A stretch of 64,000 bases of DNA from Fibrobacter succinogenes (GCF_902779965.1 NZ_CACZDK010000004.1:62001-126000); one strand, 5' to 3'. Shown: positions 19,759 through 29,430, counted from the stretch's first letter. Notes: generated from the sequence alone by a model not told the origin. Program-made: numbers and translations.

Positions 19759-21807
19759 ATGCGGATATCTCGTAGCAATCTTCTTTTTCTTTCCTTTTTT
19801 GCGGGAGGAATTGTTTTACCAACAGCAATCCTCTCGTTTTTGAGTGTACGCAATATCCAGAACGAAGCGTACCTCGCCCAGAAGAACTACAACGAAAGCA
19901 CAGAGACTTTCCGCGAGCAGTGCGAATCGACCATCAGCAAAGAACAGAGCAAGATTTTTCAGGAAGTCAAATCGGCATCTCTGTACCTTTACGAACAGCC
20001 GCACAGCCTTCTAGATTTCGGCAACGCTACGCAGTTCAAGACGGTAAGCGGCATCGAGGCCATGTTCCTATACAACAACGGGACACTGATTTACCCCGAT
20101 ATTTCGTCCAAGCACTTTTCAAAGACTTCGGACTTTTCAAACAGTATCGCAAGTCCGTTTGAAAAGATGATTTTCCGCGAAGAAGTCACCTCGGCCATGC
20201 CGCAGCCTGTAAATCTCTCGCGTTCGGCTCGCCAGCTGCGGTTCTCGTTCGAATCAAAAGACGACCACATCCAGAACATCCTTGGACTTGTACGCATCGC
20301 CTATAAAACCAAGGAATACGACGAAGCGCTCCGCCTCCTCAACGTTCTTGAAGAGCACCCGCACCAGCAGGGCTACCTGCATTCGGACCTCACGCGTTCG
20401 GTGAACTTGCTGCACTTCGAAATTCTCGTGGCGCAAAAGAAGCACAAAGAAGCCGAAGACTACACCCTCGCGGTATTGAACCAGTTTCTGCAGAGCAAGA
20501 ACATCGAGAATCTGCCCTCGGCAAAATTCTTTTTCGAAACAGCCTTTACGCAAATCCTCTCTTTCGAAAACTTGAGTCAAGAAAAACGCGAAGCGTTCTG
20601 GAACTTGCGAGAAAATTTCAACCGCCAGCTTGGCTACATGGATGTATTCTTTAACAACAAAGAAATAGTCCAAGCCCTCTTGAATAAAGAAGCTAACTCC
20701 AAAAGCGGCATTGATATCATGAGCAACAGCAAGGCGACGTTCATCAAGATGAGCTACCCCATACTCTCCGGGGACCAAGTTGTTCTTGCCAAGGTAAACA
20801 TCGAAGAATATCGCGAACGCATGCGTTCCAAGCTAAAGACTTCGGCTCAAGGCTGGAAAGGAATCCCCTATTCCATCACCGAAGGGTCGGACAAGACTTT
20901 AATCCTCGGCCATGTTTCGGACAGTTCCGCCATCATGACGCAGGTCCAGCTCGACAAGATTATTTCCTGGAACCTCACTTTATACGAAAAAGGTTTGAGC
21001 GAAATCAAGAAAGAAACACGCAAGCGCATGTTCCTCATGTACGGGCTTTTATCGTTCTCGCTCATTACAGTGCTACTCGGTTCTATCGTGATGTTCAGAT
21101 TCCTCACGCAAGAGCATAAGCTGTTGGCCATGAAGGCAAACTTCCTTTCGAGCATTTCTCACGAACTCAAGACGCCGCTCACCTCCATCAAGATGTTTGC
21201 CGAAATGATGGCTCGCGGGCGCGTGCAAAAAGTAGAGAAAGTGCAAGAATATTCAGGGCTTATCGGCAAGGAAGCGACCCGACTCGAGAACTTGATTGGC
21301 GCCATTTTGAACTATACGCGCATGGAACACGGCAAGAGCGGATTCCATTGGGAAAAACTTGACTTTTCTGCTTGCGTGCAAAAAGTTTTTGATAGCGTTG
21401 AAGATATCGGTGTCGAAAAAGGACTCCTATTCCACACCAAGATTGAACCCAGTTTATATATAATCGGTGATTACACGGCTCTCTACAGCCTGGTGCAAAA
21501 CCTTATCGAAAATGCGATTAAATACACAAACGCACCCGGCAACATTACCATCACGGTAGTACCCGCCGAGGACAGGGTCGTTTTCTCCGTTGCAGATACA
21601 GGAATCGGTATTCCTTCTTCGGAACAAAAAAATATATTTAATGATTTTTATAGAGTCGGTGACGAAATGACACGCAGCACGAAAGGCTCTGGCCTTGGCC
21701 TTGCCATTGTCAAGCGCGTAGCCGAAACGCACAAGGCCACCATTTCACTCACCAGCAAACCCGGCAAGGGCTCCACCTTTACCGTACGATTCAAAAAGGC
21801 AGAATGA
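19759..21807 (+). CDS. Membrane sensor histidine kinase
   Basis: This 682-aa kinase has a first membrane segment at ~7-28 and a long periplasmic sensor of ~400 residues, partly helical with TPR-like character (residues ~170-290). A second membrane segment lies near 415-440. The H-box SHELKTPLTS has its phosphorylated His at residue 468. N-box NLIENAIKYTN, G1 DTGIGIP and G2 GSGLGLAIVKR follow. It autophosphorylates and passes phosphate to the response regulator, whose ATG overlaps its stop (ATGA). The signal is unknown; the LysM and beta-propeller neighbours suggest an envelope or surface cue. Confidence 0.95.
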   Translation: MRISRSNLLFLSFFAGGIVLPTAILSFLSVRNIQNEAYLAQKNYNESTETFREQCESTISKEQSKIFQEVKSASLYLYEQPHSLLDFGNATQFKTVSGIEAMFLYNNGTLIYPDISSKHFSKTSDFSNSIASPFEKMIFREEVTSAMPQPVNLSRSARQLRFSFESKDDHIQNILGLVRIAYKTKEYDEALRLLNVLEEHPHQQGYLHSDLTRSVNLLHFEILVAQKKHKEAEDYTLAVLNQFLQSKNIENLPSAKFFFETAFTQILSFENLSQEKREAFWNLRENFNRQLGYMDVFFNNKEIVQALLNKEANSKSGIDIMSNSKATFIKMSYPILSGDQVVLAKVNIEEYRERMRSKLKTSAQGWKGIPYSITEGSDKTLILGHVSDSSAIMTQVQLDKIISWNLTLYEKGLSEIKKETRKRMFLMYGLLSFSLITVLLGSIVMFRFLTQEHKLLAMKANFLSSISHELKTPLTSIKMFAEMMARGRVQKVEKVQEYSGLIGKEATRLENLIGAILNYTRMEHGKSGFHWEKLDFSACVQKVFDSVEDIGVEKGLLFHTKIEPSLYIIGDYTALYSLVQNLIENAIKYTNAPGNITITVVPAEDRVVFSVADTGIGIPSSEQKNIFNDFYRVGDEMTRSTKGSGLGLAIVKRVAETHKATISLTSKPGKGSTFTVRFKKAE

Positions 21808-22517
21808 TTATGCAACACAGAATCCTCATTGTTGAAGACGAAGAAATCATCCGGCTTGGGCTCCAGGACAACTTCGAGCTCGAAAATTACGAAGTCGAAA
21901 CGGCATGCGATGGCGAAGAAGCAATCGCCAAAACGGACTCGTTCCAACCGCACTTGATTTTGCTGGACGTGATGCTTCCCAAGAAGAGCGGCTTTGAAGT
22001 TTGCCGATTCATCCGCAAAAAGCACCCGGAATGCATCATCATCATGCTCACCGCCAAAACGGAAGAAACGAGCAAGGTTGCAGGTCTCGACATGGGCGCC
22101 GATGACTACGTGACAAAGCCGTTCTCGATTCTGGAATTGCTCGCTCGCGTGAAGGCATTCCTCCGCCGAATCGACCTCCAGAAAGCTCCCGCCAAGCAGC
22201 TTTCATCCGTGGACGCCATAGACTTTGCCGACATCCACATGGATTTCAAGAAGTTTGTCGCCACCAAGGGCGGTGTTCCGTTGGAACTTTCCACGAGGGA
22301 ATTCCAGATTCTCAAATATTTCTGGCAGCGCCGCGGCGAAGTCATTTTGCGCGAAGACTTGTTGCAAGACCTCTGGGGTTACACTCCCGACAACATGCCC
22401 TCTACAAGAACAATCGACAACCACATTGTAAACTTGAGGCGCAAACTCGAAGACGACCAAGCAAATCCGAAAATCATCCTTTCCATCCGCGGAGCAGGCT
22501 ACAAGTTCGATGCATAA
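21804..22517 (+). CDS. OmpR-family response regulator
   Basis: This 237-aa protein has a receiver domain with the acidic pair ED at 11-12, phosphoacceptor Asp55 in LILLDVMLP, and Lys in DDYVTKPF. A winged-helix DNA-binding domain follows (LSTREFQILKYFWQ, RTIDNHIVNLRRKLE, IRGAGYKF). It is translationally coupled to the kinase and overlaps the next gene by 8 bases, so the propeller protein is likely produced with the system. Targets are not visible. Confidence 0.96.
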   Translation: MIMQHRILIVEDEEIIRLGLQDNFELENYEVETACDGEEAIAKTDSFQPHLILLDVMLPKKSGFEVCRFIRKKHPECIIIMLTAKTEETSKVAGLDMGADDYVTKPFSILELLARVKAFLRRIDLQKAPAKQLSSVDAIDFADIHMDFKKFVATKGGVPLELSTREFQILKYFWQRRGEVILREDLLQDLWGYTPDNMPSTRTIDNHIVNLRRKLEDDQANPKIILSIRGAGYKFDA

Positions 22518-25041
22518 TCTTTGGCTAAACAAAAACAACGCATTCAAGGCGTGGATTTTTACAGTCCTCGCCCTCTGTTCGCTGTTCTCTAGCCAAGCTT
22601 TTGCTAGCAAAATGGCTTCGCAACTCCAAGAAGCCATTTACCTCTTCGAAATGAAAGGCGAAGTCGATGAATCGGTCCGATTGCTCGAAAAAATCACGCG
22701 GCAAGGCGATGACGACGACAAGGAATCCGCATTCTTCTACCTCGGAAAAATTTACGATCTCGCCAACAACAAGGCTCAAGCAAACCACTTCTACGGTCGC
22801 AGCCAAGCCTTTACCAAAACCACAAGCAAAGCCTACTGGCTTGCCGGTCGTGATGCAGCAACAAGCTATTCTCCAGAAAGGCTTTTGCAAAAGACCATTA
22901 CGCTGAAAAGCCCCATCCGCAAATTCTTCGATGGCAAAAACGCCAACATTCTTTTCGAAAACGGCCACATCGCCAAAATCGAAAACGGGAAAATCGTTGA
23001 AATAGCATCGAAGCTCGACGAATCTAGCCACTTGCTACAAATCGATTCCGACGGCATGTGGTACCAAAATTCCACACGCGACTCGCTCTTTTACAAACCG
23101 CACAATTCGCCCAATCAACAAATTTCTTACGTCGTAAAAAACATCAACCAGTTCACCGCCATAAACGGAAACGCCATAGCAATATCCGAAAAAGGATTCT
23201 ACATTCTTGATCGCAAGGGTACAATTCTCAAGAACAATACCGACTATACCTCTTGCCAATTGCAAAACAACCAGTTCATCAACGACAACTTTATCATCAA
23301 TTGCACCGACAACGCACTTCACTTTATTTCGGCAAGTTCAGCAACGGAATCATTCACCATCGCGCAATACGATATTATCCAAAAAACTTATATCTATAAA
23401 GATTACATTTATCTAATTTCGGGAAACATGCTGTTCTGCTACAATGTGCAAGACCCTAAAAAAACGCTCTGGCGAGCTGAGGTCGGGAACGTAGAAAGCA
23501 TCCAAATTTTTGAAAATAATATCGTCACGCTTGAAGCTTCTGGAAAAATCACATTGTACGATCAGGCTACAGGCGCCGTACTTTCAACAGTCCGAGCAAA
23601 CGCATCGAACATATATACGCTTGCACAAGGAACACTTGGACTATTCTCCAACGAAGGTTCCGTCATCACCGTCGATACGTTACTCCGTCCATTGTGGGGG
23701 TTCAACTTAGCAAAGCCCCCCATGACACGCCCGATTATCAAGAAGCGCTATATTTACGTTCCCTTTAGCAACCGAAAAATTTTTGCTATTGACGCCCACT
23801 ATTACGGACAACGTCCTTTATATTCAAGCAAGCTAACATCGCAAGCCGTGCATTTGGCAAAGCAAAAAAAATGGGATAAAATTCCGCCCTATCTCGAAAT
23901 GATTCTTGAAAACGAGCCCGGCAATGCCGAAGCACATTTCTTGAAAGCGTTCAACCTAGAACTCAAGGAAGCCCCCGAAAAGGACCGTCAAAGAGCATGG
24001 GCCGAAGCCGTGAGACTTTCTACCGGAAGTCCGCAAATCGCGCGCATTGTGTTAAGGTATTACAGCAAAGTCATCGGCGCCAACTATGCAAGCCAGCTGA
24101 ACATTTCTCCGAAAACATTGTACCCGCAATTACTGGGTTCCAAAAAGAACCTTTACATGGTGGACCCAGCCACAGAGCAGCTCATTTGCATCAATGCAGA
24201 AACGGGCAAACAGCGCTGGACCAAGTATATCGGGAAAATCGGGAATGCCCCGGTGATTCAATCTGACGAAAACACGATACTCATTTCGACGGGCTACCAG
24301 ATGAGTATCTATGACATAAACAAGGATTCGTTCAACAAGCCGCTTCAGCTTCCCGGCAAGGCTTTCAACTTCACACTCACCGGGGATTACATTTACGCCT
24401 CCACTTGGAACGGCTTTTTACTAAAGATTTCACGAACCTCTAATAGCATAATCTGGTCACGCAAAGTCTATTCGATGCCGTTCCATATCGTAAAGCTAAA
24501 CCGTTTCTTGCAACTGTGCAACCTCGATGGCGAACTCATGCGCTTAAACGACGACAACGGGCTCACCCTAGAAAAATCAACCTATAAAGTTCAAGTGAAT
24601 ATCACAGCTATGGAAGGTGTAGACTCCACGCTCGTTCTTGTTTCTAGCACAAATAAACTATTCTTACAGAACATCAAGCACAAGGACTTTAGCCCCACGC
24701 AAGTGCTTATGGAAAATCCCATCGTTTCGATGCAAGTGCTCAAAGATCAAGGCGAAAACAAAATTATCATTTCGCTTTCGGACCAGTCGATTTACCTCTA
24801 TTCAAGCATTGGCACTCCGCTCTGGAAATACCAAGGGAAAAAATCGATTTTCTCAAAACCATTCATTTACGACGGAAAAGCATGGATAGACCAAGGGAAC
24901 GAAATCATAGCCATTTCACTCAAAACCGGAAAGGTCGTCATGACGTTTAACACACCCGGCGGAGCAGGTACTCCACTTATTATGAACCACACATTGTTCA
25001 GTGCCTCCCCAAAACGTGTTCTTTACTCTTTTCCGCTTTAA
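22510..25041 (+). CDS. Secreted PQQ-type beta-propeller protein
   Basis: This 843-aa protein has a Sec signal (WIFTVLALCSLFSSQAFA-SK). A short TPR-like region (residues ~38-100) precedes beta-propeller blades with PQQ-like repeats, e.g. LYMVDPATEQLICINAETGKQ. A second helical repeat segment near residues 440-510 interrupts the propeller. No quinoprotein dehydrogenase active-site residues were recognised, so a scaffold or binding role is more likely. The start overlaps the regulator's stop region, making it the last gene of the two-component operon. No clear terminator follows. Confidence 0.8.
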   Translation: MHNLWLNKNNAFKAWIFTVLALCSLFSSQAFASKMASQLQEAIYLFEMKGEVDESVRLLEKITRQGDDDDKESAFFYLGKIYDLANNKAQANHFYGRSQAFTKTTSKAYWLAGRDAATSYSPERLLQKTITLKSPIRKFFDGKNANILFENGHIAKIENGKIVEIASKLDESSHLLQIDSDGMWYQNSTRDSLFYKPHNSPNQQISYVVKNINQFTAINGNAIAISEKGFYILDRKGTILKNNTDYTSCQLQNNQFINDNFIINCTDNALHFISASSATESFTIAQYDIIQKTYIYKDYIYLISGNMLFCYNVQDPKKTLWRAEVGNVESIQIFENNIVTLEASGKITLYDQATGAVLSTVRANASNIYTLAQGTLGLFSNEGSVITVDTLLRPLWGFNLAKPPMTRPIIKKRYIYVPFSNRKIFAIDAHYYGQRPLYSSKLTSQAVHLAKQKKWDKIPPYLEMILENEPGNAEAHFLKAFNLELKEAPEKDRQRAWAEAVRLSTGSPQIARIVLRYYSKVIGANYASQLNISPKTLYPQLLGSKKNLYMVDPATEQLICINAETGKQRWTKYIGKIGNAPVIQSDENTILISTGYQMSIYDINKDSFNKPLQLPGKAFNFTLTGDYIYASTWNGFLLKISRTSNSIIWSRKVYSMPFHIVKLNRFLQLCNLDGELMRLNDDNGLTLEKSTYKVQVNITAMEGVDSTLVLVSSTNKLFLQNIKHKDFSPTQVLMENPIVSMQVLKDQGENKIIISLSDQSIYLYSSIGTPLWKYQGKKSIFSKPFIYDGKAWIDQGNEIIAISLKTGKVVMTFNTPGGAGTPLIMNHTLFSASPKRVLYSFPL

Positions 25042-25143
25042 TTAGAATCAAAATATAACCGTAGGGGTATTGGTAAATTAAATTTTAGTGGTCATATTTG
25101 CAAAATCTCACTACATTTTGCACATCAATTATATAGGAATTAA

Positions 25144-26922
25144 ATGAGCGTCCATTTCAAAAAATTCATCCCTATTTGCACTCTCGCCACAGCGATTGCG
25201 TTCATGGCCACTGGTTGCAAGGACGATGAATCCAAGACGCCCCAACAAATTTCGGAATACCCGCGAAACGAGACTTTGTACATCGGCGGATTCGAATGGG
25301 CACCGCCCACCACGTTCAACCCGCTCCACCCCGACCCAAACTTTCCGGCAGACGGCAACATAAGGCTCATGTACGAGTCACTCTTAGCCTATAACCAGCT
25401 TACCGGGAATCTGGACCCGATGCTTGCCGATGGCTATACCCAGACGGATTCCAGCATTACAGTACACCTCGATACACGGGCCAAGTGGAATAATGGCGAA
25501 AAGATGACCACCGAAGATGTCATTTTTTCATTCAAGATCGATTCAATCCTCCCGACTGCGCACCACAACAACTGGAAGCGCATCAAAACCATCACGGATG
25601 ACGGCGACAACAACATAACGTTCCATTTGGCAAGCAACAGAAACCCGCTCATGGTTCTGAACGCCATCGCCGAGACATCGATTCTCCCCAAGTCAGTCTT
25701 TGAACCGCTGATCAAATCAGCCAAAACCGGAAAGACTTACAACATGGAGAAGATTATCGAATTCACGAACGACCAGCACCCCATCGCCTCGGGGCCGTAC
25801 ACCCTAAAGACTTACACCCCGGACCAGATTGTTCTTGAACGAGTCGAAAACTACTGGCGTCAAAATCATTACGGTGGAAAAAAGCCTGCACCCAAGTATA
25901 TCATCCATCCCATCTACGACAAGAACGATTACTTCAATGGCGCGATGGCACGCGGGAACCTCGATGTTTCTTCGAATTTCCTGCCAAGAATTTGGGAAAA
26001 AGCAAAGGACAGCGTCCGCGCCTGGAGCCGCGAAGAACCCTATCAACTTCCCTCAACCCTCACAGCTCTCGTTATCGCTACATCCAAGGAACCGTTCAAC
26101 AGCGTTAATTTCAGACGAGCCCTGGCCCACGCCATCGACTTTGAAAAAATCAAAGTTCGAGCGCTCTCCAACTATACGCCCGTCATGCAACCTGGATTTA
26201 TCCTCCCGTTCGGTTCCGAGAAAAAGTATTTCAACAAAGAAGACATCGAAACTTACGGATATAGTTACAACACGAACAAGGCCCGCGAAATTCTCGCAGA
26301 AGCAGGCTATTCCTGGAACGAAGAAGGCAAGCTCCTTGATAAAAAGAAAAAGCTAGTCCGCCCCATTTCAATAGAATGTCCGCAAGGCTGGACCGACTGG
26401 ATCGACGCTATTAACGTCATCGTCGAATCGTTTGCAGAAATCGGCATTACCGCCGTTCCTAAAATTATCGATTATGGCATATGGGACACGAACCTCCGCC
26501 GTGGCACATTCGACCTCACCTTCAAGACACCGCCCACGGAACACTCTGTAGCAAATCCCTGGAACAGATTCTATCAAATGCTAAGCACAGCCAACTATAA
26601 ACCCATAGGCGAAGAAGCTTTTGCAAACCCGGGACGCTTCCAAAATGCAGAAATCAACAAACTTTTGAAGCAAATTCCGACCATCACAGCCGAAGATTCA
26701 CTGGTAGAAGCCTATCGAGAACTCAACAAGCTGTTTATGCAAACGGTCCCCCTTATTCCCGTCATGTACAGGCCTACAACCTACTATCAATTCTCAACCA
26801 AGCATTGGACAAACTTCCCTACAGAAGAAAATCCGTATGCACCACCAAACAATTTGATTGTAGCAGCCGGAGTGAGTGCGCTTTGGGAAATTGTCCCCGT
26901 CGAACAGCGGGATAATCAATAA
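25144..26922 (+). CDS. Oligopeptide-type ABC transporter substrate-binding lipoprotein
   Basis: This 592-aa SBP family 5 protein (OppA/DppA type) has a lipobox FMATGC-KDD. Family features include WAPPTTFNPLHPD, LAYNQLTGNLDPMLADGYT, ITVHLDTRAKWNNGEKMTTED (the SBP5 signature region) and FRRALAHAIDFEKI. It should capture peptides or similar solutes for an ABC importer. No permease or ATPase gene is adjacent. The ATG at 25144 has AGGAA eight bases upstream. Confidence 0.93.
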   Translation: MSVHFKKFIPICTLATAIAFMATGCKDDESKTPQQISEYPRNETLYIGGFEWAPPTTFNPLHPDPNFPADGNIRLMYESLLAYNQLTGNLDPMLADGYTQTDSSITVHLDTRAKWNNGEKMTTEDVIFSFKIDSILPTAHHNNWKRIKTITDDGDNNITFHLASNRNPLMVLNAIAETSILPKSVFEPLIKSAKTGKTYNMEKIIEFTNDQHPIASGPYTLKTYTPDQIVLERVENYWRQNHYGGKKPAPKYIIHPIYDKNDYFNGAMARGNLDVSSNFLPRIWEKAKDSVRAWSREEPYQLPSTLTALVIATSKEPFNSVNFRRALAHAIDFEKIKVRALSNYTPVMQPGFILPFGSEKKYFNKEDIETYGYSYNTNKAREILAEAGYSWNEEGKLLDKKKKLVRPISIECPQGWTDWIDAINVIVESFAEIGITAVPKIIDYGIWDTNLRRGTFDLTFKTPPTEHSVANPWNRFYQMLSTANYKPIGEEAFANPGRFQNAEINKLLKQIPTITAEDSLVEAYRELNKLFMQTVPLIPVMYRPTTYYQFSTKHWTNFPTEENPYAPPNNLIVAAGVSALWEIVPVEQRDNQ

Positions 26923-26982
26923 AAAAGTTTCTATTCCACTTTAAAAAAATTATCTTTAGCAAATCAATTCAAGGAGTATAAC

Positions 26983-27780
26983 GTGGGAAAATTACGTTTT
27001 GTTTTGCCAAATACTTTTACAAGCCTGAACTTTTTGCTTGGAGTTTTTTCCATTTGCTGGACAACCGGAGCGTTCAGTTCTTTTAGTACGGCAGACCAAA
27101 TCCGCATGGGTGCATACTTTGTCATGTTGTGTGCCCTTTTTGACAAGCTTGACGGATTTGCGGCACGTCTTGTGAACGCCAGTTCTGAATTCGGAGCCCA
27201 ATTTGACAGCCTTGCAGACTTGATTGCATTCGGTCTCGCCCCGGCTTTCTGCTTTTTCTTTACCTACAAGATTTATGCACCGGAATGGTTCCAGAACCAC
27301 GGCCTCCTGATGACGTTCGCCCTCGCAGTTTACGTGCTCTGCGCCGCCATGCGCCTTGCCAAGTACAACGCCTGCGATTCTGACACGTATCATCATCACT
27401 TTTCTGGGCTTCCGTCCACTTTTGCCGGCATGATTAACGCCGTGCTTATCGTGTACCTCAAGAGCAAGGGCGTTTTTGCAGACCCGAGCAGTTTCCTCTT
27501 CTGGGCACCCATTATCGTTTTCACCGTAACAGGATTCTTGATGGTAAGCCCGTTGTTCCTCCCGAAGCTCCAGCCGCGCAAGAACAAGGCATTCAACATT
27601 TTCCAGATTGTATTGATTCTCCTTACCTACGTTGCCGGAATCCTCTTCTACAACGAAAAGGTGCCGTACATCCTTGAATATCTGTTGCTCCTCGGCGTAA
27701 GCTACATGGTAATCGGTTTTGGTGTAGGCCTTGCCAACCGCAAACAAATCATCGAAGAAGCGATGAAGAGTAAGAAGTAA
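26983..27780 (+). CDS. pssA: CDP-diacylglycerol-serine O-phosphatidyltransferase
   Basis: This inner-membrane enzyme makes phosphatidylserine, the precursor of phosphatidylethanolamine. The CDP-alcohol phosphotransferase motif DGx2ARx8Gx3Dx3D is complete (DGFAARLVNASSEFGAQFDS plus LAD). Several membrane helices follow over 265 aa. The start is GTG at 26983, seven bases after AAGGAG. The final codons (KSKK, stop) lie inside a heptad-type repeat, so the C-terminus may have been shaped by repeat insertion. A TATCTTTA box near 26950 could be the promoter. Confidence 0.92.
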   Translation: MGKLRFVLPNTFTSLNFLLGVFSICWTTGAFSSFSTADQIRMGAYFVMLCALFDKLDGFAARLVNASSEFGAQFDSLADLIAFGLAPAFCFFFTYKIYAPEWFQNHGLLMTFALAVYVLCAAMRLAKYNACDSDTYHHHFSGLPSTFAGMINAVLIVYLKSKGVFADPSSFLFWAPIIVFTVTGFLMVSPLFLPKLQPRKNKAFNIFQIVLILLTYVAGILFYNEKVPYILEYLLLLGVSYMVIGFGVGLANRKQIIEEAMKSKK

Positions 27781-27830
27781 GAAGTAGACAGTGGTTAGTG
27801 GTTAGTCAATAATCGTTAGTCACTAGTTAT
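27766..27830. repeat. Heptad-type repeat spanning the pssA stop codon
   Basis: GAGTAAGAAGTAAGAAGTAG, then ACAGTGGTTAGTGGTTAGTC. The repeat begins inside the last codons of pssA and continues downstream. Confidence 0.55.
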
Positions 27831-27883
27831 TGCGAAGTCATCCTCCGAAGGAGGATTCATACAACTTCCCAAAGCATTTCTCC

Positions 27884-27916
27884 GCCTGCCGATTGTCGAG
27901 CAGGCTTTTCTTTTTA
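27884..27916 (+). terminator. Terminator after pssA
   Basis: GCCTGC (27884-27889) pairs with GCAGGC (27900-27905), followed by TTTTCTTTTT. A TCCTCCgaaGGAGGA hairpin at 27841-27855 precedes it. Confidence 0.75.
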
Positions 27917-27930
27917 TAGGCTATAGCACA

Positions 27931-28629
27931 TTAGCGCAACGCCATGCGTTCCAGAAAATCCGCTAACGCACGTCCATATCGGTCGAACAAGTGTTCCAAC
28001 GACATGCGCGGGAGTTCTAGCGTCACGCAATCAAGCCCTCGTTCACCGCACCACGTCCCAAGGCTCCCCGGCGTCTTGTACCCAATGTCCGGAACCCATT
28101 TCAAGTTAAACGTCGCCATCAGCCTTTCGACAAGTTCTGTTTTCTGCGGAGCATCGACGCAACCCATGGGCGCATGCATCGAAAGAATCGACAAAGGCTT
28201 TAGCTTTTCTATCAACGCAACAAGAGCCTGCGTTTCCAGTTCGCTCCCAGCAGTACCCCCTGGCGATAAAAGCGTATCTCGTGGGGCTTCCAAAATAGAG
28301 CGCGAACCAACCATCTCCGTCGAAAAATTCTGCGTACCGAAATTGCGGTTCAAGTCAACACCATTTGCATTCCCGCGCGTTCCAAGAGTCATGCCGTCTG
28401 GATTAGCACACAAAATAAATGCAACGGAATCAAAGTTATCGTCAAAAGCACGAAGCACACGACTCAAGAGGAATGTCGTTTCAGGTTCTTCACCATGAAT
28501 ACCGGCAATCACAAGCAACTTGCATTTGCACTTGCACGGGTAATAAAGCAGCGGAGCACCCAACACAGAGCGCCCATATTCAAGAGAAGGCAAGCGGATA
28601 ATACCGCGAGATTCGGGAGAAAATTTCAT
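27931..28629 (-). CDS. mpaA: Murein tripeptide amidase MpaA-like (M14 family)
   Basis: This 232-aa zinc carboxypeptidase resembles MpaA, which cuts the gamma-D-Glu-diaminopimelate bond in recycled murein peptides. Visible are the zinc motif IHGEEPE (HxxE), NANGVDLNRNFG, the second zinc His in SMHAPMG, and SLGTWCGERGLDCVTLELP with the catalytic Glu. No signal peptide is seen, fitting a cytoplasmic recycling role. It is downstream of the M15 carboxypeptidase on the same strand, separated by a 132-base repeat-rich gap. Confidence 0.85.
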   Translation of the reverse strand: MKFSPESRGIIRLPSLEYGRSVLGAPLLYYPCKCKCKLLVIAGIHGEEPETTFLLSRVLRAFDDNFDSVAFILCANPDGMTLGTRGNANGVDLNRNFGTQNFSTEMVGSRSILEAPRDTLLSPGGTAGSELETQALVALIEKLKPLSILSMHAPMGCVDAPQKTELVERLMATFNLKWVPDIGYKTPGSLGTWCGERGLDCVTLELPRMSLEHLFDRYGRALADFLERMALR

Positions 28630-28631
28630 AA

Positions 28632-28667
28632 GACAAGTAGACAGTAGGAAGTAGACGGTAGGAAGTT
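28632..28667. repeat. Heptad tandem repeat upstream of mpaA
   Basis: AGTAGAC, AGTAGGA, AGTAGAC, GGTAGGA units in direct succession just before the mpaA start. Confidence 0.65.
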
Positions 28668-28699
28668 AATATCATTGCAGCCAAGAACTGCTTACAGTG

Positions 28700-28736
28700 T
28701 CATCCTGAGCGAAACGCAGTGAAGTCGAAGGATCTT
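28700..28736. repeat. Dispersed TCATCCTGAGCGAA..GAAGGATC motif
   Basis: TCATCCTGAGCGAAACGCAG, then TGAAGTCGAAGGATC. Related sequences occur at 36279-36313 (TCATTCTGAAC...GAAGAATC) and, reversed, at 13468-13499. Such dispersed intergenic motifs occur in many bacterial genomes. Confidence 0.5.
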
Positions 28737-28761
28737 TTGATATGTAAAAGCGTAATGCATT

Positions 28762-29430
28762 CTATACAAAGTAAGGATAGATGTAATCCTCCGCAAGTTG
28801 CGGGAGGTTCGCAAGCACTGCACGCTTGCATTCCATTTCGCTACGTTCATAAATACGGCGCAACACGTCAAGCGAAAAATGCTCCAAGCGTTTGCGCGAC
28901 GTGGGCAAGTGCGCAATGTGCCAGCCTTCCGGGCGAATTTTTCCACGACCAGGAATGAACACACGACTAAAGCCAAACGCTTTATCCGCCACCATCCGTT
29001 CGGTCAAGAATGCATGAAACTTCGCAAACATCCCTTCGCATTCCGCAGGCGTAAGCTGAACCTCGTAGCCCTCCGGGCACGCAGCTCCATCGACCACGTC
29101 GATGTCCGTCCCCAAATGGTGACGGCTCGCCCCCGGAAGTGCAGACCACGTGAGAATTGCATACATCAGCTCTTCTTCATCCTTCGGACGTTCCATCGGG
29201 ACCCCCGCAGCAGACAACAGCGGAAGTTCCCCACGAGCCTTGCGGTTCCAAATCGAGAGTTGCTTTTCAAACGAGCGATACGCCGACTCCAGGCGTAATT
29301 CAAAACCATTCGCCGTAGCATCTCGCGCAAGCAACTGCAAATCAGTCACAATTTCCCTATCCACAAAATAGCCCGGCTGGAATTCAACCAAGTCTGGCGT
29401 TCCAAGCCCATACGGCAACAAATCCATCAT
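28762..29430 (-). CDS. D-alanyl-D-alanine carboxypeptidase, M15 (VanY) family
   Basis: This 222-aa zinc peptidase trims peptidoglycan stem peptides. Family residues are LESAYRSFEKQ, SRHHLGTDIDVVD (zinc His and Asp) and EGWHIAH (catalytic Glu and third zinc ligand His). No signal peptide is evident from the chosen start. The ATG at 29430 overlaps the ruvC stop by 4 bases (ATGA), so the two are translationally coupled. Confidence 0.9.
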   Translation of the reverse strand: MMDLLPYGLGTPDLVEFQPGYFVDREIVTDLQLLARDATANGFELRLESAYRSFEKQLSIWNRKARGELPLLSAAGVPMERPKDEEELMYAILTWSALPGASRHHLGTDIDVVDGAACPEGYEVQLTPAECEGMFAKFHAFLTERMVADKAFGFSRVFIPGRGKIRPEGWHIAHLPTSRKRLEHFSLDVLRRIYERSEMECKRAVLANLPQLAEDYIYPYFV

